NCBI GenBank assembly: GCA_947589085.1
Contig: CANPZD010000007.1
Coordinates: forward strand, 1 to 59,899
Reading direction: 5' to 3'
DNA length: 59,899 bases
DNA from: an uncultured Clostridia bacterium
GTDB lineage: Bacteria > Bacillota > Clostridia > Christensenellales > Borkfalkiaceae
The notes below the pieces were generated by a model. That model had not been told where the DNA came from. It made no database searches and saw nothing but the letters and a program-made list of their open reading frames with translations. The position numbers were made by a program, and so were the translations under genes. Of this stretch, positions 9,011 to 17,201 are shown piece by piece (within the stretch, counting starts at the first letter, position 1; the number at the start of each line of letters is the position of its first letter).

Positions 9011-10639
9011 TTACAAGCGGATGCGCAAGACAGGGACCACGCCGCCGTTCGTCTTGCTGACGGTTTGGTCGCTGGCAGCGCCATCATAAGTGACGTTGTA
9101 CACATTGGCATCGCCCCAGATAGTCGGTGTGCGTAAAAGCCAACGGCTGTTGCCATTGTCAAGAACTTCTAACCCCTGCGACTTTGCATAGTCGGTCCCC
9201 TTCAATTGCCGTGCCTTATCGTGGGCTGTTTCGCTGCTCGAAAATCCGTACGCGCTCGACAGCATATCCTGCCAGCTCAACAGGAATACCTTATCCGCCG
9301 TATTTGCGCTTGCATGCTTTCCGCTGTCGTATTGCGGGTGCGACGGCATCGAGGCGGCGCTGTTGTCCACCGTCGTCGTCTCGATGATCTTCTTCGTATC
9401 CGCGTTGAACGCCGTATTGCAGAACGTTCCGTTAAGCCATGCGCGGATGTCGCTCTCCTTGTAATTGTTGGGATAAACGGTGTTGCTGTCTATCGAGCGG
9501 TTGGTGGCGCTGTCCATATAATACTGTTGGCTGTCCAAAATAATGTTCGCCATGAGGAGCGCCGTTCCGTCCTTCTGCTCCAAAATGCGCCACTCGATCG
9601 GTTCGTATTTGAACCAATAGATGGTGTTCGTGGTGTAGCCGTTTACCTCTTGATAAATTGTGGATTGGAAACCGCCCTTTGTGAAATACGGGCGATACTC
9701 CGTAAAATACACCCCGCGGTAGCGATTGTTTTGATATTCCACGTCGATAAACCACATATAGTCCGATACGGCGTCGTTAAGATAATAGCGATAACTCGTC
9801 CACTTGCCAGCATTCGAACTTGTGGGATTGCTCCCCGCCGCCATACCGAGACTGTTGCGGAGCGACCGGTCGCTGTCGTTTTCGTCCTTCACATTCGTCT
9901 GCGGATACTCCCCGAAGTAGATCTTGCCGTCTGCACTCTTGGTATAAATTCCTGCGCCGCAGACCGTGCACCGATTGTCCGCGCCAAAGGTATGCTTACT
10001 GTGCGCATAGCCGCAGTCCGTACACGCTCCGTTTTTGTAATTGTGCTGTTTCGATACTTTCTTGCCGCAGACGGAACAAGTTCCCGCGTGCCCCTCTTCC
10101 GTCCGTTCGGAATATTCCTCGACCGTATGCGTCTCATGCTCATATTCGCAGTCCGCACATACGCCCTCTTCGAAGCGGTGCGCTTCGGTCACCGTTTTGC
10201 CGCAGACGGAACAAATTCCCGCATGCTCCTCTTCCGTCCGTTCGGAATATTCCTCGACCGTATGCGTCTCATGCTCATATTCGCAGTCCGCACATACGCC
10301 CTCTTCGAAGCGGTGCGCTTCGGTCACCGTTTTGCCGCAGACGGAACAAATTCCCGTGTGCATCTCCTCCGTCTTTTCGGAAAACTCCTCCAAGGTATGC
10401 GCCTCGTGCTCATAGTCACAGACAGTGCACTTCCCGTTTTTATAGGTGTGCGCAGCTATGTCCGAACGCTCCGAGGCATGACCGCAATCCGCCGCATGCC
10501 AATGACTTTCTCCGTCATGCGTCCAACCCGTCTCAAAGGTATGGACGTGCGCTTTCTCCCCGCCGCAGGCCGTAAGGCCGAAGGCGAGGCAAAGTACACT
10601 CAAAACTGCGAGCAAGATAAACCAAAACTTCTTTTTCAT
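9011..10639 (-). CDS. Lipoprotein with CxxC repeats and a DUF6273-like C-terminal domain
   Basis: Predicted surface lipoprotein, 542 residues. The signal peptide ends in the lipobox LTAC (Cys25). Residues about 30-240 are a string of modules of roughly 45 residues built on CSVCGK and CxDCxYEHETHTxEE, so pairs of CxxC with many histidines that look metal-binding. The remainder (YFGEYPQTNVKD, WRILEQKDGTALLMA, DIRAWLNGTFCNTAF, VFLLSWQDMLS) resembles DUF6273, common in clostridial surface proteins of unknown role. Start chosen at MKKKFWF with AAGGAG upstream; 32 further in-frame codons lack a signal. It is convergent with tpiA and probably monocistronic. Confidence 0.85.
   Translation of the reverse strand: MKKKFWFILLAVLSVLCLAFGLTACGGEKAHVHTFETGWTHDGESHWHAADCGHASERSDIAAHTYKNGKCTVCDYEHEAHTLEEFSEKTEEMHTGICSVCGKTVTEAHRFEEGVCADCEYEHETHTVEEYSERTEEEHAGICSVCGKTVTEAHRFEEGVCADCEYEHETHTVEEYSERTEEGHAGTCSVCGKKVSKQHNYKNGACTDCGYAHSKHTFGADNRCTVCGAGIYTKSADGKIYFGEYPQTNVKDENDSDRSLRNSLGMAAGSNPTSSNAGKWTSYRYYLNDAVSDYMWFIDVEYQNNRYRGVYFTEYRPYFTKGGFQSTIYQEVNGYTTNTIYWFKYEPIEWRILEQKDGTALLMANIILDSQQYYMDSATNRSIDSNTVYPNNYKESDIRAWLNGTFCNTAFNADTKKIIETTTVDNSAASMPSHPQYDSGKHASANTADKVFLLSWQDMLSSAYGFSSSETAHDKARQLKGTDYAKSQGLEVLDNGNSRWLLRTPTIWGDANVYNVTYDGAASDQTVSKTNGGVVPVLRIRL
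10081..10350 (-). repeat. 135-bp tandem repeat inside the lipoprotein gene
   Basis: Two almost identical 135-bp copies (10081-10215 and 10216-10350), each encoding 45 residues, flanked by degenerate copies on both sides. Near identity at DNA level implies recent duplication or conversion. Confidence 0.85.
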
Positions 10640-10728
10640 AAAACTACTCCTTGTAAAAATTTTTGCGGGCAAAAAAATAAGGACGCCCGACAATATCGGA
10701 CGCCCGCAAAGAGTATCCCGTATTGTCT

Positions 10729-10813
10729 GCGTCACAATTCCCTAATAATCACAAGGAAAAAGGATACACCGATGCCGTTGTATCTTGTGATTATTAGTAT
10801 TGAATTGTGACGC
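10729..10813. repeat. 85-bp inverted-repeat element upstream of gpmI
   Basis: Arms 10729-10755 and 10784-10813 are inverted copies of one another (GCGTCACAATTC and TAATAATCACAAG blocks match exactly), differing by a 3-bp indel, with a 28-bp loop. It lies between the divergent lipoprotein and gpmI genes. The size and perfect ends would fit a miniature transposable element or an RNA hairpin; no duplication of target bases was identified. Confidence 0.7.
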
Positions 10814-10875
10814 ATAATTATTCTAACATAGGAAAGAAAAAAAAGCAAGTATTTGGTAAAAGTTCTCTGCAATGC

Positions 10876-10904
10876 TTGATAAAAAAACCGCCGTGGTGTA
10901 TAAT
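10876..10904 (+). promoter_or_regulatory. Promoter of gpmI
   Basis: TTGATA (10876-10881), 17-bp spacer, perfect TATAAT (10899-10904). Confidence 0.75.
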
Positions 10905-10935
10905 GGAGTGCGAAAAAAAGAGAGAGGCATGTATC

Positions 10936-12489
10936 ATGAAAACACCTTATGCGATCATCATCATGGACGGCTACGGGTTGAATCCCGAGCACAACGGCAA
11001 CGCGATCTATCTGGACGGCAGCAAGAACGTGACCGCGCTCCGCAAAGAATATCCCTCCGCAACGCTCGGCGCAAGCGGCCTTTCCGTGGGACTTCCCGCG
11101 GGACAGATGGGCAATTCCGAGGTCGGCCACCTCAATATCGGCGCGGGCAGGATCGTCTATCAGGACCTCACAAAGATCACAAAAGCCATCGAGGACGGCG
11201 ATTTCTTCGAAAATCCCGCTCTCATCAAGGCGATGGACAGCGCGCGCGATAATCATAAAAATCTCCACCTTTGGGGACTTCTTTCGGACGGCGGCGTACA
11301 TAGCCACATCACGCACCTCTTTGCTCTTCTCAAAATGGCAAAGAAGCGCGGCGTGCCGCAAACCTACGTGCATGCGTTTCTCGACGGGCGCGACGTCTCC
11401 CCCACTTCGGGCGTTTCCTATGTGAAAGAACTGCTCGCAAAGTTGCGGGAACTCGGCTATGGGAAACTCGCTTCGCTCTCCGGCAGATACTATTCCATGG
11501 ATCGCGACAACAACTGGGATCGCGTGGAAAAGAGCTACGACATGCTCACGGTCGGCACAGGCGTGCATGCGGAGGACGCGGTCGCCGCTCTGGAAGCGAG
11601 TTATGCCGCGGGCGTGACCGACGAATTCGTGCTCCCCACCAACCTCACGGAAAACGGCAAACCCGTTGCGCTCGTGGAAAAGGGCGACAGCATCATCTTC
11701 TTCAATTTCCGCCCCGACCGCGCCCGCGAGATCACCCGCGCGTTTTCTCAAAAAGAGTTTCTTGTGCCCAAGGGTACGGCGTTTGATCGAAAGACGGGAT
11801 TTCTGCACCCCGTATATGTGTGCTTTACCGTGTACGATGCACAATTCGAGGGTGTGGAGATCGCCTTCCCCAAGCAGAGCATGAAAAATACGCTCGGCGA
11901 ATATCTCGCCGCGTGCGGAAAAAAACAGCTCCGCATTGCGGAGACGGAAAAGTACGCGCACGTCACCTTTTTCTTCAACGGCGGCGTGGAAGCGCCCAAC
12001 GAAAACGAGGTGCGCGTACTGATCAACTCCCCCAAAGTTGCGACTTACGATCTGCAACCCGAGATGAGCGCGCCCGAAGTGACCGAGCGCGTGCTCGCCG
12101 AACTTTCGACGGGCGAGTACGACGTGATGATCCTCAACTTCGCCAACTGCGACATGGTGGGGCACACGGGCGTGATCCCCGCGGCGGTCAAGGCCGTGCA
12201 TACCGTGGACGAGTGCGTAAAACGTGTCGTCGATCGGATCTTGGACATGGGCGGCGCCGCGCTGCTCACGGCCGATCACGGCAACGCCGATAAAATGCTC
12301 TCCGAGGACGGCTCTCCGTTCACGGCGCACACCACGAACCCCGTGCCCGTTTCTTTGATTTCGAAGGCTTTCAAGGGCGTCGAACTGCGCAAAGACGGGA
12401 TCCTTGCCGACCTCGCCCCCACGCTTCTCGAAGTCATGGGTCTGCCCGTTCCGCCCGAAATGACGGGAAAGAGCCTCATCGTAAAATAA
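10936..12489 (+). CDS. gpmI: Cofactor-independent phosphoglycerate mutase
   Basis: This metal-dependent enzyme interconverts 3- and 2-phosphoglycerate without 2,3-bisphosphoglycerate. The 517-residue chain has the alkaline-phosphatase-type ligands: MDGYG at 10-14, the phosphoserine GNSEVGHLN (Ser61), HAFLDGRDVSP, FNFRPDRAREI, NFANCDMVGHTG, LLTADHGNADKM and FTAHTTNPVP. The ATG follows a GAGAGG site eight bases upstream; an upstream extension to 10807 crosses the promoter and is rejected. It has its own promoter and terminator, so it is transcribed apart from pgk and tpiA although from the same strand. Confidence 0.97.
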   Translation: MKTPYAIIIMDGYGLNPEHNGNAIYLDGSKNVTALRKEYPSATLGASGLSVGLPAGQMGNSEVGHLNIGAGRIVYQDLTKITKAIEDGDFFENPALIKAMDSARDNHKNLHLWGLLSDGGVHSHITHLFALLKMAKKRGVPQTYVHAFLDGRDVSPTSGVSYVKELLAKLRELGYGKLASLSGRYYSMDRDNNWDRVEKSYDMLTVGTGVHAEDAVAALEASYAAGVTDEFVLPTNLTENGKPVALVEKGDSIIFFNFRPDRAREITRAFSQKEFLVPKGTAFDRKTGFLHPVYVCFTVYDAQFEGVEIAFPKQSMKNTLGEYLAACGKKQLRIAETEKYAHVTFFFNGGVEAPNENEVRVLINSPKVATYDLQPEMSAPEVTERVLAELSTGEYDVMILNFANCDMVGHTGVIPAAVKAVHTVDECVKRVVDRILDMGGAALLTADHGNADKMLSEDGSPFTAHTTNPVPVSLISKAFKGVELRKDGILADLAPTLLEVMGLPVPPEMTGKSLIVK

Positions 12490-12532
12490 AAACAGCTCTA
12501 TGCCCGTTTGCGTGTGCCCATAGGAGCAAAAT

Positions 12533-12563
12533 AAGCGGTTTGGCAAATTGCCAAACCGCTTTT
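12533..12563 (+). terminator. Intrinsic terminator of gpmI
   Basis: Fourteen-base-pair stem AAGCGGTTTGGCAA/TTGCCAAACCGCTT with a one-base centre, followed by TT. Confidence 0.75.
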
Positions 12564-12570
12564 AAGCGCC

Positions 12571-12597
12571 AAAAATGGGCGGAACCCCGCCTTTTTC
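12571..12597 (-). terminator. Small GC hairpin between convergent gpmI and aldo/keto reductase genes
   Basis: GGCGG/CCGCC stem with loop AACC (12578-12591), with a T run on the plus side and ATTTTTGG on the minus side. It may terminate both the gpmI and the reductase transcripts. Confidence 0.5.
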
Positions 12598-12660
12598 GAG
12601 GTTACGGACAGAGCCGTTTCAATCGTTTTCACCCTTGCGCGAAACGATGAATTTCATATC

Positions 12661-13503
12661 TTATTCCGTTTCGTACTTCGGGCGGAAAGAAGCGAACGCC
12701 GCAAGTTGCTCGTCGGTGCGGTAATAATAGCGTACGCCCCTGTTCAGCTTCGCGATCTCCGCCATGTCCTCATTCGTCAGTTTGAAGTCGAGAATGTTCA
12801 GATTGTCCCGAATATGCTGTACGTTCTTACTTCCCGGGATGACGACAAACCCCATCTGCGTGTGCCAGCGCAAAACGATCTGCGCGGGCGTTTTGTTGTA
12901 TTTTTCCGCAAGTTTCCTGAAGATCGGCTCTCCGATCAGGGACTTGTCGCCATGCCCGAGCGGATACCACGACATGAGCCTGATATCATATTTTTCGAGC
13001 GTTTTGCGGAGTTCTTCCTGCGGGAAATAGGGATGCGCTTCCGCCTGCATGAACTGCGGCGCGATCTCCCACTTTGTTTGCAGTTCTTCGAGGTATTTCC
13101 CCTCGAAATTGGAAATACCGATCGCTCTCGCTTTCCCCTCTCGATACGCCTTTTCCAGAAGCCTGTACCCTGCAAGCCAATTCCCCGCAGGCTGGTGAAT
13201 GTACAAAAGATCCACATACTCTACGTTGAGCCGCTCCAACGTTTCCTCGACGGCGTTGGGGTTTTCATACTCGCTGGGCCAAAGTTTCGTGGAGAGAAAT
13301 ACCTTCTCCCGCGGGACTTTGCTCGCCTTAATGCCGCGCCCGCACGCCCTTTCATTGACGTACGCCGCCGCGGTATCAACGCATTCGTATCCCATTTTGA
13401 GCGCTTCCCGCACGCTGATCTCGGCGTCCGCGGGAGAGATCGTGTACGTTCCGATCCCGATCACGGGGCATTTGCCGCCGTTGTTCAATTTAACATATTC
13501 CAT
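12661..13503 (-). CDS. Aldo/keto reductase
   Basis: Predicted NAD(P)H-dependent reductase of carbonyl compounds, 280 residues, in the usual (beta/alpha)8 fold length. The catalytic tetrad is visible: Asp43 and Tyr48 (VDTAAAYVNE), Lys73 (STKLWP) and His103 (YIHQPAG). Cofactor-site segments such as IGISNF and the C-terminal PGSKNVQHIRDN are also present. The start MEYVKLNNGG follows an AAAAGGAGA site. It is 14 bp after a TetR-type gene and third in an alcohol dehydrogenase-regulator-reductase run, suggesting a set that handles an aldehyde or ketone. The substrate cannot be read from sequence. Confidence 0.93.
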   Translation of the reverse strand: MEYVKLNNGGKCPVIGIGTYTISPADAEISVREALKMGYECVDTAAAYVNERACGRGIKASKVPREKVFLSTKLWPSEYENPNAVEETLERLNVEYVDLLYIHQPAGNWLAGYRLLEKAYREGKARAIGISNFEGKYLEELQTKWEIAPQFMQAEAHPYFPQEELRKTLEKYDIRLMSWYPLGHGDKSLIGEPIFRKLAEKYNKTPAQIVLRWHTQMGFVVIPGSKNVQHIRDNLNILDFKLTNEDMAEIAKLNRGVRYYYRTDEQLAAFASFRPKYETE

Positions 13504-13517
13504 TGTTCTCTCCTTTT

Positions 13518-14141
13518 TTATTCGGCATTGCCGTTTAGGTACGGCTTCAACATTGCGGGCAGAAACATCGCGCAAAACGTTCCGGTGCGCTCCTCAAATC
13601 TGTACGCTCCGCCAGACATATCCCAGCAGAGCATTTCGCCGTAAATGACGTCCGTCAAGGCTTCGGCGAGCGCGTCTACGGGCGTGTTTTCTTTTAGTTC
13701 ACCCCGTTCAACACCCTTTTTGATCATTCCCTTCATGGAATCGGTGTCCATACGGAGTTTTTCTTTGTCGTAGGAATTCTCCACGAGATCGGGGTCTACG
13801 GTGTTGCGCACCCATTCCTGGCAGAGTTTAAGTCCGTCCCGTTCGATATGTCCCGAAAAAGTTACCATATAAAATGCCAGCCGATCCATAAACGGCCCGT
13901 CGTAGTTTTGCGCCTCCTCGTAAATCTCACGAAACATATCGTGGCTTATCGCAAATAATACATCCTCTTTGCGCTTGAAATAGGTATAAAACGTCCCGTT
14001 TGAAACGCCGCACGCCTTTGTGATCTCTTCGATCGAGGTATTTACAAGCCCCTTTTCGCGTATGATGACCTTCGCTGTCTCCAACAGCTTCCTCTTTGTC
14101 TCCAAAGCGGCAATCTTTCTGTTCGTCATTTTTTCAGACAT
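13518..14141 (-). CDS. TetR/AcrR-family transcriptional regulator
   Basis: Predicted dimeric repressor of 207 residues. Residues about 12-60 form the TetR DNA-binding domain: ETKRKLLETAKVIIREKG, then SIEEITKACGVSNGTFYTYFKRKEDVL. The C-terminal ligand domain is variable and shows no known match. A GGAGG site precedes the ATG. It lies between the alcohol dehydrogenase (51 bp upstream) and the aldo/keto reductase (14 bp downstream), so it probably controls its own operon. Candidate operators overlap the promoter at 15386-15415. Confidence 0.92.
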   Translation of the reverse strand: MSEKMTNRKIAALETKRKLLETAKVIIREKGLVNTSIEEITKACGVSNGTFYTYFKRKEDVLFAISHDMFREIYEEAQNYDGPFMDRLAFYMVTFSGHIERDGLKLCQEWVRNTVDPDLVENSYDKEKLRMDTDSMKGMIKKGVERGELKENTPVDALAEALTDVIYGEMLCWDMSGGAYRFEERTGTFCAMFLPAMLKPYLNGNAE

Positions 14142-14192
14142 AATTCCTCCGTTGAGAGGGCGGAGCGCCCCAAGAATCGCGATGCCCGTCTG

Positions 14193-15362
14193 TTAAAGGC
14201 ACATTCTGTAAATTGCTTCCACGTCCTTGGGCGTTAGCGGTTTGAATCCTTGCAATGTACCGCCGGCGCATGCTTTTTGCGACATAACGGAGAAATTGCT
14301 GTCGTCAATGCCGATTTCGGTAAGCGTGCTCTGCAGACCGAGCGTATGGAAGAAGAAGTCGGAAAGAGCGTCGATTGCGGCATTTGCACCGTCCATATCC
14401 GAAAGCGAACCATCCGTGCCGAACACATCCACGCCGAATTTTTTGATTTGCGGGGCGGTATTCGCGTCCACCACATATTTGAGCCATCTCGGAGTTAAAA
14501 TCGCAAGTCCGAGACCGTGCGTAATATCATAAAACGCGGAAAGTTCATGCTCCATCATATGGCAGGAGACATCTTGGTCTATCCCTGCGGCAACAAAACC
14601 GTTCAATGCCCAAGAAGATGCCCACATGAGATTTGCGCGCGCCTCGTAGTTGTCGGGAGTTTCGAGCGCAATCGGAGCGTACTTGACGACCGTCTTAATG
14701 AGATCCGTCATAACGCGGTCGATAAAATCCATTTTGGGTTGCATGGTGAAGTAATAGCTGTCAAAGACGTGCGAAAGAATATCCACGCTGCCGCAAGCCG
14801 TCTGAAATTTACTGACCGAATAGGTGATTTCCGGGTTCAAAAAGGACGCCTTGGGTTGCAGCAGCGGGTGGAGAATGGCAAGTTTTTCATGCGTCTGCGT
14901 GTTTGAGATCACGCCGCCGCAATCCATTTCGGAACCCGTCGCGGCGAGGGTGAGCACGGTGACGATCGGCAACGCGTTTACAACGGAGGCCGTGCCCTTT
15001 ACGAGATCCCAACCGTCGCCGTCGTAAAATGCCGCTGCGGCGACCGCCTTTGTGCAGTCTATCGTGGAGCCGCCGCCCACAGCGAGCAGTACGTCGATCT
15101 TTTTTTGCTTGCAGATCTCCGCCCCCCGATTGACGGTTGTATGGCGCGGATTCGGCTCTACCCCCTGAAGCTCAAAACATTCCAGCCCCGCACTCTCGAT
15201 TTCTTTCATCACTTTATCATAGAGTCCTATTTTCTTGATGGAGCCGCCGCCGTAGACGAGAAGAACTCTCCGGCCGTATTGTTTCAGCTCTGCGCCGAGA
15301 TTTTTCAGCTGATCTTTTCCGAAATAAACTTTTGTGGTGTTTTGAAAAATAAAATCGTTCAT
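14193..15362 (-). CDS. Iron-containing alcohol dehydrogenase (butanol dehydrogenase-like)
   Basis: Group III NAD(P)-dependent alcohol dehydrogenase, 389 residues, predicted to reduce aldehydes such as butanal to alcohols. Visible are GGGST (96-100) for the nucleotide, the ATGSEMD segment, and the metal ligands Asp194, His198, His268 and His282 (SVDILSHVF, CHMMEH, DITHGLGL). Length and order match the BdhA/YqhD branch. The start has AAAAGGAG seven bases upstream. First gene of the operon with tetR and the aldo/keto reductase, behind a good promoter with inverted repeats, so expression is likely induced by a small carbonyl or alcohol. Confidence 0.94.
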   Translation of the reverse strand: MNDFIFQNTTKVYFGKDQLKNLGAELKQYGRRVLLVYGGGSIKKIGLYDKVMKEIESAGLECFELQGVEPNPRHTTVNRGAEICKQKKIDVLLAVGGGSTIDCTKAVAAAAFYDGDGWDLVKGTASVVNALPIVTVLTLAATGSEMDCGGVISNTQTHEKLAILHPLLQPKASFLNPEITYSVSKFQTACGSVDILSHVFDSYYFTMQPKMDFIDRVMTDLIKTVVKYAPIALETPDNYEARANLMWASSWALNGFVAAGIDQDVSCHMMEHELSAFYDITHGLGLAILTPRWLKYVVDANTAPQIKKFGVDVFGTDGSLSDMDGANAAIDALSDFFFHTLGLQSTLTEIGIDDSNFSVMSQKACAGGTLQGFKPLTPKDVEAIYRMCL

Positions 15363-15385
15363 TCTATCGTCTCCTTTTTTATTTT

Positions 15386-15415
15386 ATTGTATCACGTTCG
15401 TTGAATGAAAGTCAA
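15386..15415 (-). promoter_or_regulatory. Promoter of the alcohol dehydrogenase-tetR-reductase operon
   Basis: Minus-strand TTGACT (15410-15415), 18-bp spacer, TACAAT (15386-15391), just upstream of the AAAAGGAG site of the dehydrogenase gene. Confidence 0.7.
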
Positions 15416-15430
15416 TGATTTATAATCATT
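15401..15430. promoter_or_regulatory. Candidate TetR operator(s) at the dehydrogenase promoter
   Basis: Two overlapping dyads touch the -35 box: TTGA-N7-TCAA (15401-15415) and AATGATT-TAT-AATCATT (15414-15430). Their position and the regulator encoded downstream suggest autoregulation; which dyad is bound is not decidable by eye. Confidence 0.4.
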
Positions 15431-15604
15431 TCGTCAAAATTTTTTTACGGCGGTCTTTGATATGATATCTTAAAAACCCAAAATTCAAGGCCGCAGAGGC
15501 GCGAATATAACAAAAAAGCAAGGTTTTATCTTGCTTCTTGTGACTTTCCCATAAATTTTGCTTTTGTGATTTCCCGATAAAGCACACCCGTGCGGGGATC
15601 TTTT

Positions 15605-16330
15605 TTATGTGGATTTGGTTCTGTTTTTGCATATGGAGTCGGAAAACTCTTCGTTCCAGCGTCTGTCCGAACGCGCGAGGAACTTCGCGGGATTGTGCGC
15701 TTCCCGCTCATAGACGCCCGCAAGCGCCTTGACGCGCTCCGAAAAGACGCGCTCCTGCGTCAAAGCGCGGAGTTTTTCCTCCCGCCGCCGCTTTCCGCAC
15801 GCACCGGGTCCGAGAACGCGCCTGCGGCGCAGAAACGCCCGCGCCCGCTTCCGCCGCCTTGCTTTTTGATATTCCGCGGCAAGTTCGGCGGGAAGATACG
15901 CGTCGAGGATGCGGAACTTCGGAACATTTCTCATGAAAAACGAATAGACGGCTCTGTCGCAGAAACAAAACGTCATAAATTCCTGTCTTTCGCTTTCGGG
16001 CGACCTGCCGTCCATTGAAAAAAGCGCCTTTACGAGGCTCTCCTCCCATACCATGTCGCAGGCTTCGGAAAGAAGCTGCGAGGAGACGTCCTCCTTGCCC
16101 AGAAACCCGAGCGCGGCATCGAGCGATACGGCGACCAGATATTCGAAAAATTCATCGCCGTAAAATTCATATGCGGCGGGATAACCCCTCCGGAATTCCG
16201 CGTTGCGCTCCAGAATGATTGCGGCAGTCCCCCCGGCCAGCTTCGGCAGAAGCGTTTCCCATTTCTGTTTTGCGAAAGCCTTCAACTTATCGGGATCCGT
16301 CAGCGGCGCCGCTGCTTTTTCTTCTGACAT
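15605..16330 (-). CDS. Conserved-looking protein of unknown function with Arg-rich centre
   Basis: Not recognised. The product has about 241 residues: an acidic to neutral half (1-140), rich in Phe and Tyr with several predicted helices (DEFFEYLVAVSLDAALGFL), then an extremely basic segment RRRKRARAFLRRRRVLGPG, then a charged helical tail. No signal peptide or membrane segment. The chosen start MSEEKAAAPLTDP follows a G-rich run (GGGGGGAGG) that is rather close to the ATG; an ATG at 16414 would add 28 residues but spans a promoter-like sequence. It follows plsY on the same strand. The basic stretch suggests nucleic acid binding, as inference only. Confidence 0.65.
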   Translation of the reverse strand: MSEEKAAAPLTDPDKLKAFAKQKWETLLPKLAGGTAAIILERNAEFRRGYPAAYEFYGDEFFEYLVAVSLDAALGFLGKEDVSSQLLSEACDMVWEESLVKALFSMDGRSPESERQEFMTFCFCDRAVYSFFMRNVPKFRILDAYLPAELAAEYQKARRRKRARAFLRRRRVLGPGACGKRRREEKLRALTQERVFSERVKALAGVYEREAHNPAKFLARSDRRWNEEFSDSICKNRTKST

Positions 16331-16357
16331 TCCTCCCCCCAATGAAGTTATGTTTTT

Positions 16358-16386
16358 ATTTGATCCAACCGATCTACCGGTGTCAA
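16358..16386 (-). promoter_or_regulatory. Possible promoter of the unknown gene at 15605-16330
   Basis: Minus-strand TTGACA (16381-16386), 17-bp spacer, TCAAAT (16358-16363). The -10 box is poor. If used, it argues for the shorter start at 16330. Confidence 0.4.
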
Positions 16387-16418
16387 GCACCGTATGAATG
16401 AGCTCTTTTCCCATGAGC

Positions 16419-16442
16419 CGGAACGCCTCCCTGTTCCGGCCG
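16419..16442. repeat. Hairpin between plsY and the next gene
   Basis: GCCGGAAC/GTTCCGGC stem with an 8-base loop. There is no T run, so it is more likely an mRNA-processing or stabilising structure than a terminator. Confidence 0.5.
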
Positions 16443-16466
16443 TGCGCATGTTCCGTGCGCCGCGGA

Positions 16467-17201
16467 TCACATATCTTTCATGCCCCGCTTGCCGCGATAT
16501 AATTTTTTGACGGACGTGCGGTGTTCTTCGCCCGCAAATAGACGCACGAGATTCTTTCTGTGCGCGAACCACGGGAAGAAATTCAAAGCGAGCAATACCA
16601 TATAGACGGCGACCATCCACCCGTGAAAGGGTTGGCTTTGATAGCGCAGGAAGAACAAAATCGCCTGCCAGATCGAAAGGCCCGTCACGCCCAACAGCGA
16701 ACCCATCGAACCCCATTCCGTGAGCGCGATATATAAAAGCACGCAAATAAGAGCGCCGATTGCGCCGAATACAAACCACGCGTTCTCGCATGGAATGCAA
16801 AACGTAAACAGTCCCAACGTCGAAGCGATCCCCTTGCCGCCGTGGAAGCGCATCGTAACGGGATAAATATGCCCGAGGATCACGAACAAGCCGCAAAAGT
16901 AGCGCGTGAAATCCGAAATGGCGATTTGGGTGCCCTCAAATACGTAATTGCGAAAGACGAAATAGCTGATGAGGGCGGGCAATCCCCCTTTGACGGCGTC
17001 GAGCAGAAAGTTCATCAGCCCCACTTTGAGGCCGAATTCACGGCTGATATTCATGGTGCCCGGATTGCCGCTCCCGATCTTATGCACATCCTTGTGCCGC
17101 GCTTTGGCGATGACGACGGCAAAATTGAAACATCCGATCAGATAGCATACGACCGCCATCAGCAAAAACCAGTACCACAGCCGGGAAAAGGGTAAACTCA
17201 T
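16467..17201 (-). CDS. plsY: Glycerol-3-phosphate acyltransferase PlsY
   Basis: Membrane enzyme that transfers the acyl group from acyl phosphate to glycerol 3-phosphate, making lysophosphatidic acid in phospholipid synthesis. The 244 residues hold at least five hydrophobic helices and the three family motifs: GSGNPGTMN (about 43-51), GHIYPVTMRFHGGKG, and the C-terminal WFAHRKNLVRLFAGEE. It is slightly longer than usual (about 200) because of a basic tail after the last motif. The ATG overlaps the der stop by four bases (ATGA), so translation is coupled to der. Confidence 0.95.
   Translation of the reverse strand: MSLPFSRLWYWFLLMAVVCYLIGCFNFAVVIAKARHKDVHKIGSGNPGTMNISREFGLKVGLMNFLLDAVKGGLPALISYFVFRNYVFEGTQIAISDFTRYFCGLFVILGHIYPVTMRFHGGKGIASTLGLFTFCIPCENAWFVFGAIGALICVLLYIALTEWGSMGSLLGVTGLSIWQAILFFLRYQSQPFHGWMVAVYMVLLALNFFPWFAHRKNLVRLFAGEEHRTSVKKLYRGKRGMKDM

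Noticed and set aside
10081-10350. Regular repeats that might be a CRISPR array
   Set aside because: The 135-bp period, coding context and lack of unique spacers show a protein repeat. No CRISPR array was seen anywhere in the window.
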